Assembly: GCA_009379955.1 (NCBI GenBank)
Contig: WHST01000058.1
Span: forward strand, 1 to 38,780
Length of the DNA: 38,780 nt
Origin: Streptosporangiales bacterium
Lineage (GTDB): Bacteria > Actinomycetota > Actinomycetes > Streptosporangiales > WHST01
Reading direction: 5' to 3'
The notes beneath the pieces are model-generated. The model was not told the DNA's origin, ran no database searches, and was given only the letters and a program-made list of their open reading frames with translations. Of this stretch, positions 24,197-32,276 are shown piece after piece. A program made the position numbers and the translations under genes. The first letter of the stretch is position 1. Every line of letters starts with the position of its first letter.

Positions 24197-24226
24197 CGTG
24201 CTCGGGTCATCGAGCGGAGCCGGTGG

Positions 24227-24463
24227 CTACCGGGGCGGAGGGGTACCTTCCGGTCCGCGGTCGGTCGGCGTGTGCGGATCGGTGCCCGGACGCCGCTCGT
24301 CCTTGTCGATCGCGCCCTCGGCCTTCCGCCTGGCCGAGCGCATCTTCTTGTCGTACTTGCCGCCCGTCTTCTTGGAGACGATCTCCTCGGCCTTGTCGAG
24401 GCCCTTGCCGATCTCACCCCTGCGGCCCCGGGCAAGCTCTCGTGCCTTGTCAAGGAATCCCAT
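24227..24463 (-). CDS. MT0933-like antitoxin family small protein
   Basis: The 78-residue protein begins MGFLDKARELARGRRGEIGKGLDKAEEIVSKKTGGKYDKKM, the pattern of the MT0933/Rv0909 'antitoxin' family: a short amphipathic helix with DKA repeats and KKTGGKY. A proline-rich tail follows. In Mycobacterium tuberculosis the homologue Rv0909 is paired with toxin Rv0910, but no such partner lies next to this gene, so the antitoxin role is uncertain. GGAGGTG lies 7 nt before ATG 24463. Confidence 0.78.
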   Translation of the reverse strand: MGFLDKARELARGRRGEIGKGLDKAEEIVSKKTGGKYDKKMRSARRKAEGAIDKDERRPGTDPHTPTDRGPEGTPPPR

Positions 24464-24520
24464 GGCGACCCACCTCCTTCGATGTCACCTGGTCGGCACT
24501 GTGTCTACCGTTACCAACCC

Positions 24521-24580
24521 GCCTCGGAAGCAGCCGTCCAGGGAGGTCGAAGGCTTGCGGTTGTCGGCTGCTTCCGAGGC
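24521..24580 (-). terminator. 16-bp perfect inverted repeat after the IMPase gene
   Basis: Arms GCCTCGGAAGCAGCCG (24521-24536) and its exact reverse complement (24565-24580) enclose a 28-nt loop. They stand 15 nt past the stop of the last phn-operon gene and before the MT0933-like gene, on the same strand. This suits a terminator that closes the long C-P lyase operon. There is no T-run. Confidence 0.6.
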
Positions 24581-24594
24581 GATTGCTAACCGGG

Positions 24595-25449
24595 TCAAGC
24601 GGAGGTAAACATCTCGTCGTCGTGGTCCGGTTGTTCCGCGGCGAGACACGCCGCGATCTCGTCCGCGAGCCGCGGGGTCGCCGCGACGACGCCGCTCCAC
24701 CGGCGGGTCAGGTCGACGTCGAGCTCGATCGGCCGGCCGAACGCGTCGCGGACCGCGCCGCCGGCGGCCTCGGCGAGCACCACCGCGGCGGCGAGGTCGA
24801 CAAGGCGGTGGGTGTCGGTGCACGCGTCGGCGAAGGCGTCGGTGGCACCGGTCGACACGAGGGCGGCCTCCAGGCACGACGTCGACAGGATCCGTACCCG
24901 CGCGGCGCGGCGGGTCACCCGCCACCAGGCGGCCGACGCCTCCGCGTTGCCGGGATGTGGACGCAGCAGCGACACCGCCGCGCCGTCCAGGGAGGTGCGT
25001 CCGGTGGTACGCAGCACGGACGCGGGTCCTGACGACGGGCCGCCGCGGACCGCCCACCAGCGCCAGCCCGTCTCGTTCCACACGGTGAGCGCCTGGGTGA
25101 GCTCGCCGTCGACCGCGAGCGCACCGCTGAACGCCGACAGCGGCACGCCGGCCGCGGCGTTCGCCGACCCGTCGACCGGGTCGATCACCAGCGTGTACGC
25201 CGACCCGCGGTCGATCCAGCCCGACTCCTCGGTGAGGACGTTCGCGTCGGGCGTCGCCTCGAGGATCGCGTCCTCCACGATCCGGTCGATGCACATGGTG
25301 GGCGTGCCGTCCGCGCCCGGGCCGACCGTGGCCGCGAGCGCGTCGCGGTCGAGCCGTGCCCTTGCATCGTTCACCGCCGCGACGGCCACCTCGGCCGCGC
25401 GGAGGAGTGCGGGGTGCAGGACGTCGAGCTCCTGCGCTGTGGTGTTCAT
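24595..25449 (-). CDS. Inositol-monophosphatase-superfamily phosphatase in the C-P lyase operon
   Basis: The 284-residue protein belongs to the FIG/IMPase superfamily. The metal-binding motifs are visible: NVLTEESGW (70-78, Glu74-Glu75) and VIDPVDGSANAAAG (88-101, the DPxDGT/S motif). The last motif is DTHRLVDLAAAVVLAEAAGG, in place of the usual W-D-x-A. Members are Mg-dependent, lithium-sensitive phosphatases for inositol phosphates, fructose-1,6-bisphosphate or PAP. Its ATG overlaps the phnM stop (ATGA), so it is translated with the operon. The operon has no phnP or phnN, so it may act on ribose 1,2-cyclic-5-phosphate products or ribose bisphosphate; this is inference. A hairpin (24521-24580) ends the operon after it. 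Confidence 0.82.
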   Translation of the reverse strand: MNTTAQELDVLHPALLRAAEVAVAAVNDARARLDRDALAATVGPGADGTPTMCIDRIVEDAILEATPDANVLTEESGWIDRGSAYTLVIDPVDGSANAAAGVPLSAFSGALAVDGELTQALTVWNETGWRWWAVRGGPSSGPASVLRTTGRTSLDGAAVSLLRPHPGNAEASAAWWRVTRRAARVRILSTSCLEAALVSTGATDAFADACTDTHRLVDLAAAVVLAEAAGGAVRDAFGRPIELDVDLTRRWSGVVAATPRLADEIAACLAAEQPDHDDEMFTSA

Positions 25450-26615
25450 GCGCCCACCAGCTCCCGGCTGTCCGCGACCGACCAGGTCGAGCGCACAGTC
25501 GGCCAGCCGGCGTCCACGGTCACCAGCGAGAGGTCGGCGCGCGCGCCGACGGCCAGCCGCCCGCGATCGTCGAGCCCGGCGACCTGCGCCGGGCCCTCGG
25601 TCACCAGCCGCACCGCGGCGGGCAGCGTCGCCTGCCCCGTCCTGGTCAGGTGGAACGCGGCGCCGATCATCGTGAACGGCATGTAGTCGCTCGACAGGCC
25701 GTCGACGAGACCGTGCGCGATCAGCTCCGTCGCCGAGACGTTGCCGCTGTGCGAGCCGCCGCGCAGGACGTTCGGTGCGCCGGCGACGATCAGCAGCCCG
25801 TGCTCGCGCGCCGCGCGTGCGGCGGCGAGCGTCGTGGGGAACTCGGCGACGGTGACCGCCGACGCCGCCAGGTGCGCGACCTCCTCCGGCGTCACCGGGT
25901 CGTGGCCCAGCAGCCGGATCGTCCCCCGCCGCTCCACCAGCCAGCGCAGGGCGACCTCGCGGTGCCAGACCCGCGTGTCGCGGTCGGCGATCTTCGCCTG
26001 CACCGCCGCCTTCGCCGCGGCCTCGTCCTCGCTGGTGAGGTAGAGCCTGACGTACGCGTCGACGTCGCGGAACTGTCCCTGGCCCGGCGTGTGGTCCTCG
26101 TAGCTGACCAGCGGCGGGATGTCGACCTCGGCGTAGTGCCCGCGCAGCGTCTCGTCTAGCGCGGCCAGCCCCGCCGGGTCACGCGCGTCGAGCCGGAACA
26201 GCATCCGGTGGTCGATCTGCGCGAGTCCGTCGCGCACCCGCTCCCTGATGGCCTGCTCCCGCGCGAGCGCGCCGGCGATCGACCGGCCCTTCGCGTCGTC
26301 GCCGTAGAAGCCGGTGGCGTGGAACACGGTCGTGATGCCCGACGCGCGTACCCGTCCCTCGAAGCTGGCCAGCCCGAAGCCGACGTCGAACAGCACGCTC
26401 GGCCGCGGTTGGAGCTCCTTCTCCAGACCGTCGCTGTGGGTGTCGACGAGACCGGGCAGCAGGTACGCGCCGCGGCCGTCGAGCGCGCCCGGCGGCGCGG
26501 TGCCACCGGCGGTGATCTCGGTGACGACGCCGGCCTCGGTGACCACCGTCGCGTCGTCCAGCACCTCGTCCTGGAGAACCGCGCGGACGTTGCGGATCGC
26601 GAGACCACTGGTCAC
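25446..26615 (-). CDS. phnM: Alpha-D-ribose 1-methylphosphonate 5-triphosphate diphosphatase PhnM
   Basis: The 389-residue amidohydrolase removes pyrophosphate from ribose-1-phosphonate 5-triphosphate to give the 5-phosphate substrate of PhnJ. VRAVLQDEVLDDATVV begins the outer beta-sandwich, and LLPGLVDTHSDGLEKELQPRP (about 52-72) is the PhnM-specific metal motif. ITTVFHATGF, VSYEDHTPGQGQF and GLSSDYMPFTM with its Ser-Ser-Asp-Tyr are strongly conserved in PhnM. The GTG at 26615 overlaps the phnL stop (GTGA), and its own stop overlaps the IMPase start. Length equals the family's usual 380-390. Confidence 0.95.
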   Translation of the reverse strand: MTSGLAIRNVRAVLQDEVLDDATVVTEAGVVTEITAGGTAPPGALDGRGAYLLPGLVDTHSDGLEKELQPRPSVLFDVGFGLASFEGRVRASGITTVFHATGFYGDDAKGRSIAGALAREQAIRERVRDGLAQIDHRMLFRLDARDPAGLAALDETLRGHYAEVDIPPLVSYEDHTPGQGQFRDVDAYVRLYLTSEDEAAAKAAVQAKIADRDTRVWHREVALRWLVERRGTIRLLGHDPVTPEEVAHLAASAVTVAEFPTTLAAARAAREHGLLIVAGAPNVLRGGSHSGNVSATELIAHGLVDGLSSDYMPFTMIGAAFHLTRTGQATLPAAVRLVTEGPAQVAGLDDRGRLAVGARADLSLVTVDAGWPTVRSTWSVADSRELVGA

Positions 26616-27373
26616 CGTGCCACCTCGAGCTCGTACGACGAGTCGTGCAGGATCTCGCGCGGCGGTCCTGTCGCCACCGCGCGCCCGCGGTCGAGCACGA
26701 CGACGCGGTCGGCGAGCCGTTCGATGGCGTCGAGGTCGTGGAAGACCGAGAGCACGGCGACACCGGTGCCGGCGAGCCGTTCGACGAGCGCGAGCACGGC
26801 CTCGCGGTTGACCGGGTCGAGGGCCGAGACGGGCTCGTCGAGCAGCAGCAGCCGCGGCGGCGAGATGAGCCCCGACGCGAGGTTGACCCGCTGCTTCTGT
26901 CCGCCCGACAGGACGGTGGGGTACATCGCCCACAGCTTCGGCTCGATGTTCAGCTGGTCGAGCGCACCCTCGGCCGCCCGCCGCGCGTCCGCCGGTGGCA
27001 TGCCGCGCGCGGCTCCGGCACGCGCCACGACGTCGACCGTCGCGCGTCGCGGCTCGGTCTTGAGGAACTGCGAGACGTAACCGATCTCGCGGCCGCGCAG
27101 GGCGGCGACCTCGGCGTCGGGCAACCGGGCGAGGTCGACCCGGGTGCCGTCGGCCCGGGTGAACATGACCTCTCCGCCGCCCGGCAGGTAGGTGCGGTAG
27201 ACGCAGCGCAGCAGCGACGACTTGCCCGCGCCGCTCGCCCCGGCCAGCACGACGTGCTCGCCGGCCCGGACGTCGAGGTCGACGCCGTCGAGTGCGGGCA
27301 CCCGACGACCGTCGATGGTGTGCAGGACGAACTCCTTGGTGAGTCCGCGGATCGACAGGACGACGTCGTTCAA
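26612..27373 (-). CDS. phnL: C-P lyase ABC protein PhnL
   Basis: The 253-residue ABC-type ATPase is a soluble partner of PhnG/H/I in making ribose-1-phosphonate triphosphate. LTKEFVLHTIDGRRVPAL begins the domain; Walker A is GASGAGKSS (45-53), the Q-loop YVSQFLK follows, and the signature is LSGGQKQRVNLA. Walker B with the D-loop reads LLLLDEPVSALD. The FVLH element and CVYRTYLPGGG are typical of PhnL rather than transporter ATPases. The start is TTG 27373, supported by GGAG 6 nt upstream and by position 10 nt after the phnK stop. Confidence 0.93.
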   Translation of the reverse strand: MNDVVLSIRGLTKEFVLHTIDGRRVPALDGVDLDVRAGEHVVLAGASGAGKSSLLRCVYRTYLPGGGEVMFTRADGTRVDLARLPDAEVAALRGREIGYVSQFLKTEPRRATVDVVARAGAARGMPPADARRAAEGALDQLNIEPKLWAMYPTVLSGGQKQRVNLASGLISPPRLLLLDEPVSALDPVNREAVLALVERLAGTGVAVLSVFHDLDAIERLADRVVVLDRGRAVATGPPREILHDSSYELEVAR

Positions 27374-27383
27374 GGGTTTCTCC

Positions 27384-28274
27384 TCATCCGCGGGCGGCCG
27401 CGACGAGCCGTTGGGTGTACGGGTGCTGTGGGTCCTCGAAGACCTGGTCGGTGAGGCCGGTCTCCACGACCCGGCCGTGCTGCATGACCGAGACACGGTC
27501 GGTGAGCATCTCGATCACCGCGAAGTCGTGGGAGATGACGAGTGCGGCGAGACCGAACTCCTCGAGCAGGCCGCGGATGAGGTCGAGCACACCGGCGGCC
27601 ACCGAGGCGTCGAGTCCCGTCGTGGGCTCGTCGAGCAGGATGACCGGCGGGTTGTTCGCCAGTGCCTTGGCGAGCTGGACGCGCTGCTGCATGCCGCCGG
27701 AGAACGTGCGGACGAGGTGGTCCATCCGGGTCAGCGGCACGTCGGTGCGGCCGAGCAGCTCCGCGGCGCGTGCCCTGATCCTCCCGTAGTGGCGCCATCC
27801 CGCGGCGGTCAGCGGCTCGGCGACGTTGCCGCCCGCCGTGACGCCGAGCTCCAGGCCGGCGGCCGGGTCCTGGTACACGACCGAGAGCCGCGAGACGCGT
27901 AACCGGCGCCGTGCCGCGGGCGGGAGGTCGAGGATGCTCGTGCCGCCCCCGTCCACCGCGCCGAGGCGGGCCGTGCCGGCAGATGCCCTGTGGTCGCCGG
28001 CGATGCAGCGGACGACGGTGGACTTGCCCGACCCCGACTCGCCGACGATGCCGAGCGCCTCGCCGGGAGCGATCTCGAACGAGACGTCCCAGGCCGCGAC
28101 GATCGCGCCGGTCGTGGGGCTGATGACGGTGTCGTGCTCGGGGCCGGTGCCCGCGACGGCGTCGGCGCCGCCCGGGCCGAAGATCCGGCCCAGGCCGTCG
28201 ACCTTCAGGGCCCAGCCGGGTGCCGCGGCGGCGGCATCACGCCCCGGGGCTTCGGGTTCCGCGGTCAGGGTCAC
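27384..28274 (-). CDS. phnK: C-P lyase ABC protein PhnK
   Basis: The 296-residue ABC protein binds the C-P lyase core (PhnG2H2I2J2) at PhnJ. Walker A is GESGSGKST (78-86), followed by VSRLSVVYQDPAAGLELGVT, the signature FSGGMQQRVQLAKALANNPPVILLDEPTTGLD and the C-terminal DQVFEDPQHPYTQRLV. It is longer than usual PhnK (about 250) through an N-terminal extension and an insert at 35-62 (FGPGGADAV...ISPTTGAIVAAWDV). GTG 28274 overlaps the phnJ stop (GTGA). The insert lies in the A-loop region; actinobacterial PhnK often carries a similar insert. Confidence 0.93.
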   Translation of the reverse strand: MTLTAEPEAPGRDAAAAAPGWALKVDGLGRIFGPGGADAVAGTGPEHDTVISPTTGAIVAAWDVSFEIAPGEALGIVGESGSGKSTVVRCIAGDHRASAGTARLGAVDGGGTSILDLPPAARRRLRVSRLSVVYQDPAAGLELGVTAGGNVAEPLTAAGWRHYGRIRARAAELLGRTDVPLTRMDHLVRTFSGGMQQRVQLAKALANNPPVILLDEPTTGLDASVAAGVLDLIRGLLEEFGLAALVISHDFAVIEMLTDRVSVMQHGRVVETGLTDQVFEDPQHPYTQRLVAAARG

Positions 28275-29182
28275 GATGTCTCCCGTTCGTCGTCTCGCGC
28301 GGCGGTGCGGCGGTCGCACCAGTCGGTGTCACTGCACATCCAGGTCTCGCTGCCGTCGGTCTTGGGCGTCGACACGAGGAACGCCTCCTCCGCGCCGCAC
28401 CGCTTGCAGGTCGCCCCCGCCGTCCGCTCCACCTCGAACGGCACGTCCTCGAACGTCAGCGGCTCGACGGTCGTGTGCGGCGGGACGGCGTAGATGCGCT
28501 TCTCCCTGCCGGCGCCGAACAGCGTGAGGTGCTCCGACTCGTGCAGCTTCGGTACGTCCCAGCGCGGGATCGGCGTCGTCGCGATGACGTAGCGCCCGTC
28601 GACGAGGCACGGGTAGCCGGTCGACTTGGTGATGACGCCGTTGCGCACGATGTCCTCGTACAGCGCCACCCACATCCGCGAGTAGTCGGCCTCCGCGTGC
28701 ATGCGCTGCTGCTCGCGCATGTCGCGCTCGACCCCGCGCAGCGGCTCCGGGACGGGCACCTGGAGCACGAGGGTCTGGTCGGCGCGCATCGGGTCCTCGG
28801 GGATCCGGTGCCGGCTCTGGATGATCGTGGCGGCACGGGAGTCCGACTCCTCCTCGCAGCCGGTGTGCCCGACGATGAGGCGGCGCAGGTTCACCGCGTT
28901 GACGCCCGCGTCGTCGCCCTGGTCGATCACCTTCACCTGGTCGTCGGGGCCGACGAGGCCGAGCGTCACCTGCAGGCCGCCCGAGCCCCAGCCGCGCGAC
29001 ACCGGCATCTCGCGGGAGCCGAACGGCACCTGGTAGCCGGGTACCGCGACGGCGGTGAGCGTCGCGCGGCGGATCTCGCGCTTGCTGACCTCGTCGAGCA
29101 GCCCGAACGCGTCGTCGGCGTCGCGGTCGTCGAGATCGTCGAGTCGGTCGGTGGGGCGGGTCTCCGTGGCGAGGGCGGTCAT
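28271..29182 (-). CDS. phnJ: C-P lyase catalytic subunit PhnJ (radical SAM)
   Basis: The 303-residue protein is the radical-SAM lyase that cleaves the carbon-phosphorus bond of ribose-1-phosphonate-5-phosphate to a hydrocarbon and 5-phosphoribosyl 1,2-cyclic phosphate. VAVPGYQVPFGSREMP (45-60) holds the likely radical glycine (Gly49). GWGSGGLQVTL and DQGDDAGVNAVNLR follow. The cysteines of the Fe-S/radical site are Cys259, Cys262, Cys283 and Cys289 (C-x2-C-x20-C-x5-C), close to the CX2CX21CX5C of Escherichia coli PhnJ. The ATG at 29182 has GGAGG 7 nt upstream. It is separated from phnI by a 109-nt gap, the only large gap in the GHIJKLM run. Confidence 0.95.
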   Translation of the reverse strand: MTALATETRPTDRLDDLDDRDADDAFGLLDEVSKREIRRATLTAVAVPGYQVPFGSREMPVSRGWGSGGLQVTLGLVGPDDQVKVIDQGDDAGVNAVNLRRLIVGHTGCEEESDSRAATIIQSRHRIPEDPMRADQTLVLQVPVPEPLRGVERDMREQQRMHAEADYSRMWVALYEDIVRNGVITKSTGYPCLVDGRYVIATTPIPRWDVPKLHESEHLTLFGAGREKRIYAVPPHTTVEPLTFEDVPFEVERTAGATCKRCGAEEAFLVSTPKTDGSETWMCSDTDWCDRRTAARDDERETS

Positions 29183-29291
29183 GAGGCGTCCTCCGAAGTG
29201 AGCATCGCAGCGAGTACGCGAGCAGCCGGCACGGTGGCCTCCGTCAGTGAGCGAGGAGCGGAGCGGAGGGGGACGGCGGGGTACGGAGTCA
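29183..29291 (-). other. Gap between phnI and phnJ with purine-rich repeated stretch
   Basis: All other joins in phnD to IMPase overlap or are short, apart from the 82-nt phnE-phnF gap. This 109-nt gap contains, on the plus strand, GTGAGC (about 29198) and a purine-rich AGTGAGCGAGGAGCGGAGCG segment near 29246-29270. No ORF or clear hairpin is seen. It may be a small repeat insertion or a processing site. Confidence 0.4.
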
Positions 29292-30494
29292 TCAAACGGT
29301 CTCCCGGTCGGCGGTGAGGGACGAGACGCAGTCGGCCTCGGGTGGCTGCTCGGCGAGGAGCGCGGCGACATCGGCGTGCGCGGCGTCCCTGCGGTCCATC
29401 TCGGCGAGTGCGGCGCGGACGGCCTGCTTGCGCTCGACCATCGAGCGGAACGTCACGTAGTGCGGCAGCTTGAGGTGCTCGAGGAAACCCGACGAGTCCA
29501 GGCCGTCGGTGGTGAGCAGGATCGACTGCTGCAGCGACGTGCGGCCGGCGTCACGCCAGGCGGAGATGTCGAGGTTGGCCATCGCGATGGCCTTGCGCTC
29601 GTTGTGCCCGAAGCACATGCCGTAGCCGACGTCGAACTTCGTCCGGTCCTCCTCGAGTCCGTCGAGGTCCTCGATCGCCTCGGTCTCCGTCGCGCGCACC
29701 GACCCGATGTCGACGGGGTTGCCGGTGTGCGGGTGCGCGACGCGTACCGGCAGGTGGCCGTGCCGGACCTCGCCGAGCGTCACCTCGTGGATGTAGCCGT
29801 CGGGTCCGAGGACGTTGCGGTACCAGAGGTTCATCAGCGCGCCGGTCTCCGCGCGCGCCATCGCCGCCAACCACGCCGAACGCGGGGCGCCGGGACGTGC
29901 CGGCTTCCTGGTGATGTCGAACGGCTCGGGGTCGTCGGACGCCCGTCGGTCGACGGCGAGGTCGAGGGAGCGCAGCACGTCGAGCATTCGGACCGGCCGG
30001 CGCGGGTCGACCCCGTCGGCGGACGGTTCGGGCAGGGCGCTGTCCGGCTCCGCCGGTCGCGGTTCCGATGCCGCCTCCGCCCGCGCCTCGTCGTCGGGCG
30101 TGAGGTCGATGAGGCGTCCGGTGTAGTCGAGCGTGCGGCCGAGCAGCTGCGGTCCCGGCGGCGTGCGGTACGCCGGCACGATCCTGCGCAGGATCGTCAT
30201 CTCGTCGGCGTGCACCGGCAGCGAGTACGCGACCCGCGGCAGCGTCGACCGGTAGGCGCGGACGAGCTGCGAGGCTTCGATGACGTCGCCCTCGGCCTGG
30301 CGGAACGCGCGTGCCGCGAGATCGGGCGCCCACAGCCCGCCCTCGCCCTGCACGCGGTCGACCGCGAGTCGCAGGCGTTCGCTCACCTGGTCGAGGTCGA
30401 GCCAGTCACTGTCGCCGGCCAGGCGCCGGCGCCTCGTCAGCGTCTCGGCCGCGCGGATCGCGTCGAGTCCGCCGCGGGCTCCCGAGTACCCCAT
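29292..30494 (-). CDS. phnI: C-P lyase core subunit PhnI
   Basis: The 400-residue PhnI is the nucleosidase subunit that, with PhnG, PhnH and PhnL, exchanges the adenine of ATP for phosphonate. MGYSGARGGLDAIRAAETL is the standard N-terminus. QVSERLRLAVDRVQGEGGLWAPDLAARAFRQAEGD, RTLDYTGRLIDLTPDDE, GALMNLWYRNVLGPDGYIHEVTLGE and FDVGYGMCFGHNERKAIAMANLD are all conserved. The length (usual 350-390) includes a proline/alanine-rich insert at about 145-165 (EPRPAEPDSALPEPSADG). Its ATG overlaps the phnH stop (ATGA). Confidence 0.95.
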   Translation of the reverse strand: MGYSGARGGLDAIRAAETLTRRRRLAGDSDWLDLDQVSERLRLAVDRVQGEGGLWAPDLAARAFRQAEGDVIEASQLVRAYRSTLPRVAYSLPVHADEMTILRRIVPAYRTPPGPQLLGRTLDYTGRLIDLTPDDEARAEAASEPRPAEPDSALPEPSADGVDPRRPVRMLDVLRSLDLAVDRRASDDPEPFDITRKPARPGAPRSAWLAAMARAETGALMNLWYRNVLGPDGYIHEVTLGEVRHGHLPVRVAHPHTGNPVDIGSVRATETEAIEDLDGLEEDRTKFDVGYGMCFGHNERKAIAMANLDISAWRDAGRTSLQQSILLTTDGLDSSGFLEHLKLPHYVTFRSMVERKQAVRAALAEMDRRDAAHADVAALLAEQPPEADCVSSLTADRETV

Positions 30495-31132
30495 CAGCGC
30501 ACCTTCCCCTCGTCGGTCGTGTCGTGGTCGATGCGGATGTTCGTGCTGCGCGGGAGGGACAGCAGGGCGCCGTCGGCGGCCACCAGATGCACGTCGACCC
30601 CGGCGGGGAACTCCGCGTTGACGGCGGCCAGTGCCGAGACCGCGGCGGGGTCGAGTCCGTCGACGGTCACCTCGCGCCGGCCGGGTACGCCGGGGCCGGT
30701 CAACGACAGGCGTAGCGCTCCTTCGCCGGTGTGCAGCGCGTCCACCGCCGCGATGAGGCGGGCACCACGCTCAGGCGCCTCCGCCGATCCGCGCCGCAGC
30801 GAGGCCACCTCGTCCGCCGTGATCCGACGCAGTGTGAGGACGATGTCCGCGTCGGGGAGCTCGGCGCGAGGCGACCCGGTGGCCGCGTACACCGCCTCCG
30901 CCCAGCCGCCGTCGTCGAGCACCGCCAGGGTGGTCTCGACGTCGGCGAGGGTGGCGGCGGGCAGCAGCGCGGCGGGGACCGACGGAGGCACGTCGAGGTG
31001 CGCGATCGTGCCGGGACGGGCGAGGGTGTCGAGCAGCAGGCCGAAGGCGCGCTGCGCCGCGAGCGGACGCAGCCGCGCCGCGCGTGCGCGTTCGCCGACA
31101 CCGGTCAGGGTGGTCTGCGCTGTCGTCGTCAT
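30494..31132 (-). CDS. phnH: C-P lyase core subunit PhnH
   Basis: The 212-residue PhnH is a non-catalytic core subunit related to PLP-enzyme folds. RPLAAQRAFGLLLDTLARPGTI is the family start (the FR.LL.A.S.PG pattern), with GGWAEAVYAATGSPRAELPDADIVL and LTGPGVPGRREVTVDGLDP in the middle, and GVDVHLVAADGALLSLPRSTNI at the end. ATG 31132 overlaps the phnG stop (ATGA). The stop overlaps the phnI start. Length is typical (about 200). Confidence 0.93.
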   Translation of the reverse strand: MTTTAQTTLTGVGERARAARLRPLAAQRAFGLLLDTLARPGTIAHLDVPPSVPAALLPAATLADVETTLAVLDDGGWAEAVYAATGSPRAELPDADIVLTLRRITADEVASLRRGSAEAPERGARLIAAVDALHTGEGALRLSLTGPGVPGRREVTVDGLDPAAVSALAAVNAEFPAGVDVHLVAADGALLSLPRSTNIRIDHDTTDEGKVR

Positions 31133-31560
31133 GAGTCGAGCTCCTCGAACTTCACCTCGGTGGGGGCGATCTCCGCCCACTCGGCCGACTCCGCCTCGTC
31201 CTGCGTGCGGGCGACCTGGTGGCACAGCGCGTCGACGGAGTCGCGGGCCTCGCCCTCGGCGGCGGCGTCGAGCACGGCCGCGGCGAGCGTCGCGCGCCGG
31301 TCGTCGCCGAGCCGCATGCACCAGCCGCGGTGCCCGGCGAGCTCGACCTCGGCCTGGGTGACGAGCACCTCGCCGAGGTAGAAGCGTTCGGTGGCGACGG
31401 GCTCGCGTACCTGCATCATCACCATGCCGATGTCGGGCCCGGACAGGACGACGGGCTCGGTCGCCGCCGCCGCGAGCACGTGTTCGGCGAGCGGTTCGAG
31501 GTCCTCGCGCGGTGCACGTGCGAGCAGCGAGGCACGCCGTTCGCGGGTGAGAGCGGTCAC
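31129..31560 (-). CDS. phnG: C-P lyase core subunit PhnG
   Basis: The 143-residue PhnG is part of the core complex and supports PhnI in making the ribose-phosphonate intermediate. RERRASLLARAPREDLEPL opens the protein, then EPVVLSGPDIGMVMMQVREPVATERFYLGEVLVTQAEVEL (the conserved GE.l.t.a.V pattern) and GWCMRLGDDRRATLAAAVLDAA follow. The start is GTG 31560, overlapping the phnF stop (GTGA). Length matches the family. Confidence 0.95.
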   Translation of the reverse strand: MTALTRERRASLLARAPREDLEPLAEHVLAAAATEPVVLSGPDIGMVMMQVREPVATERFYLGEVLVTQAEVELAGHRGWCMRLGDDRRATLAAAVLDAAAEGEARDSVDALCHQVARTQDEAESAEWAEIAPTEVKFEELDS

Positions 31561-32276
31561 TCGTCATCTCCGATCTGGAAGACGTTGCGGATCACCTGGG
31601 GGTGCGACCACGAGGCGGAGTACTCGCCGAGCTGCGTGGTGCCCTCGATGCGGTTGAGGCTCTCGGAGTACCAGCACGGGCGCGGTGCCTCGTCACCGAG
31701 CAGGCTCGCCACGTCGGCGTCGGGGACGTCGAGCGAGACGTGGTGACGCCAGCGCCGCAGCGTGATCCCGTACACGTCGACCATCAGGGCGTGCACCGAC
31801 ACGTCGTCGTCGAGGTGCTCCTCGATGTCGGGCAGCCGGGAGCCGGACAGGCGGAGCGTCGCGACGCTCGCGGGCATGTCGTCGACGAGCGTGATGCGCC
31901 TGATCTCGACGATGTCGCCGCCGTCCGCGACCTCGAGCTCGTACGTGCTGCCGGGGTCGGGTGGACGCCTGATCACCCGCAGCAGCCGGCTGCTGGGACG
32001 CGCGCCGGTCGCGGCCACCGTGGCGGAGAAGCTCGGTGGCAGGTTCTTGTCGATCACGTAGTCGATGCGCCGGCGGACGAACGTCCCCGCGCCGCGGACC
32101 CGCCTGACCAGGTAGCGAAGCTCGAGCTCCTGCAGGGCGGCGCGTGCGGTGATGCGGCTGACGCCGTGGCTCGCGACGAGCTGGTGCTCCGAGGGTGCAC
32201 GGGTGCCGACGTCGGCGTCGCGCAGCTCTGCCGCGAGCTCGTCGGCGAGCTCGAGATACGTCGGGCGGGTTGTCAT
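31557..32276 (-). CDS. phnF: GntR/HutC-family regulator PhnF
   Basis: The 239-residue regulator has an N-terminal GntR winged helix (YLELADELAAELRDADVGTRAPSEHQLVASHGVSRITARAALQELELRYLVRRVRGAGTFV) and a C-terminal UTRA ligand domain of the HutC kind (VIDKNLPPSFSATVAATG ... DMPASVATLRLSGSRLPDI ... VYGITLRRWRHHVSLDVPDADVASLL). Homologues repress phn genes and are thought to sense a phosphonate or phosphate-related ligand. ATG 32276 is chosen because it lies at the centre of a perfect 16-bp palindrome (32268-32283), which fits autorepression. The stop overlaps phnG. Confidence 0.92.
   Translation of the reverse strand: MTTRPTYLELADELAAELRDADVGTRAPSEHQLVASHGVSRITARAALQELELRYLVRRVRGAGTFVRRRIDYVIDKNLPPSFSATVAATGARPSSRLLRVIRRPPDPGSTYELEVADGGDIVEIRRITLVDDMPASVATLRLSGSRLPDIEEHLDDDVSVHALMVDVYGITLRRWRHHVSLDVPDADVASLLGDEAPRPCWYSESLNRIEGTTQLGEYSASWSHPQVIRNVFQIGDDE

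Noticed and set aside
24131-24200. ykkC or guanidine-type riboswitch before the SMR gene
   Set aside because: No pair of short hairpins with ACGR loops and no ykkC core. The inverted repeat and TetR dyad explain the structure better.
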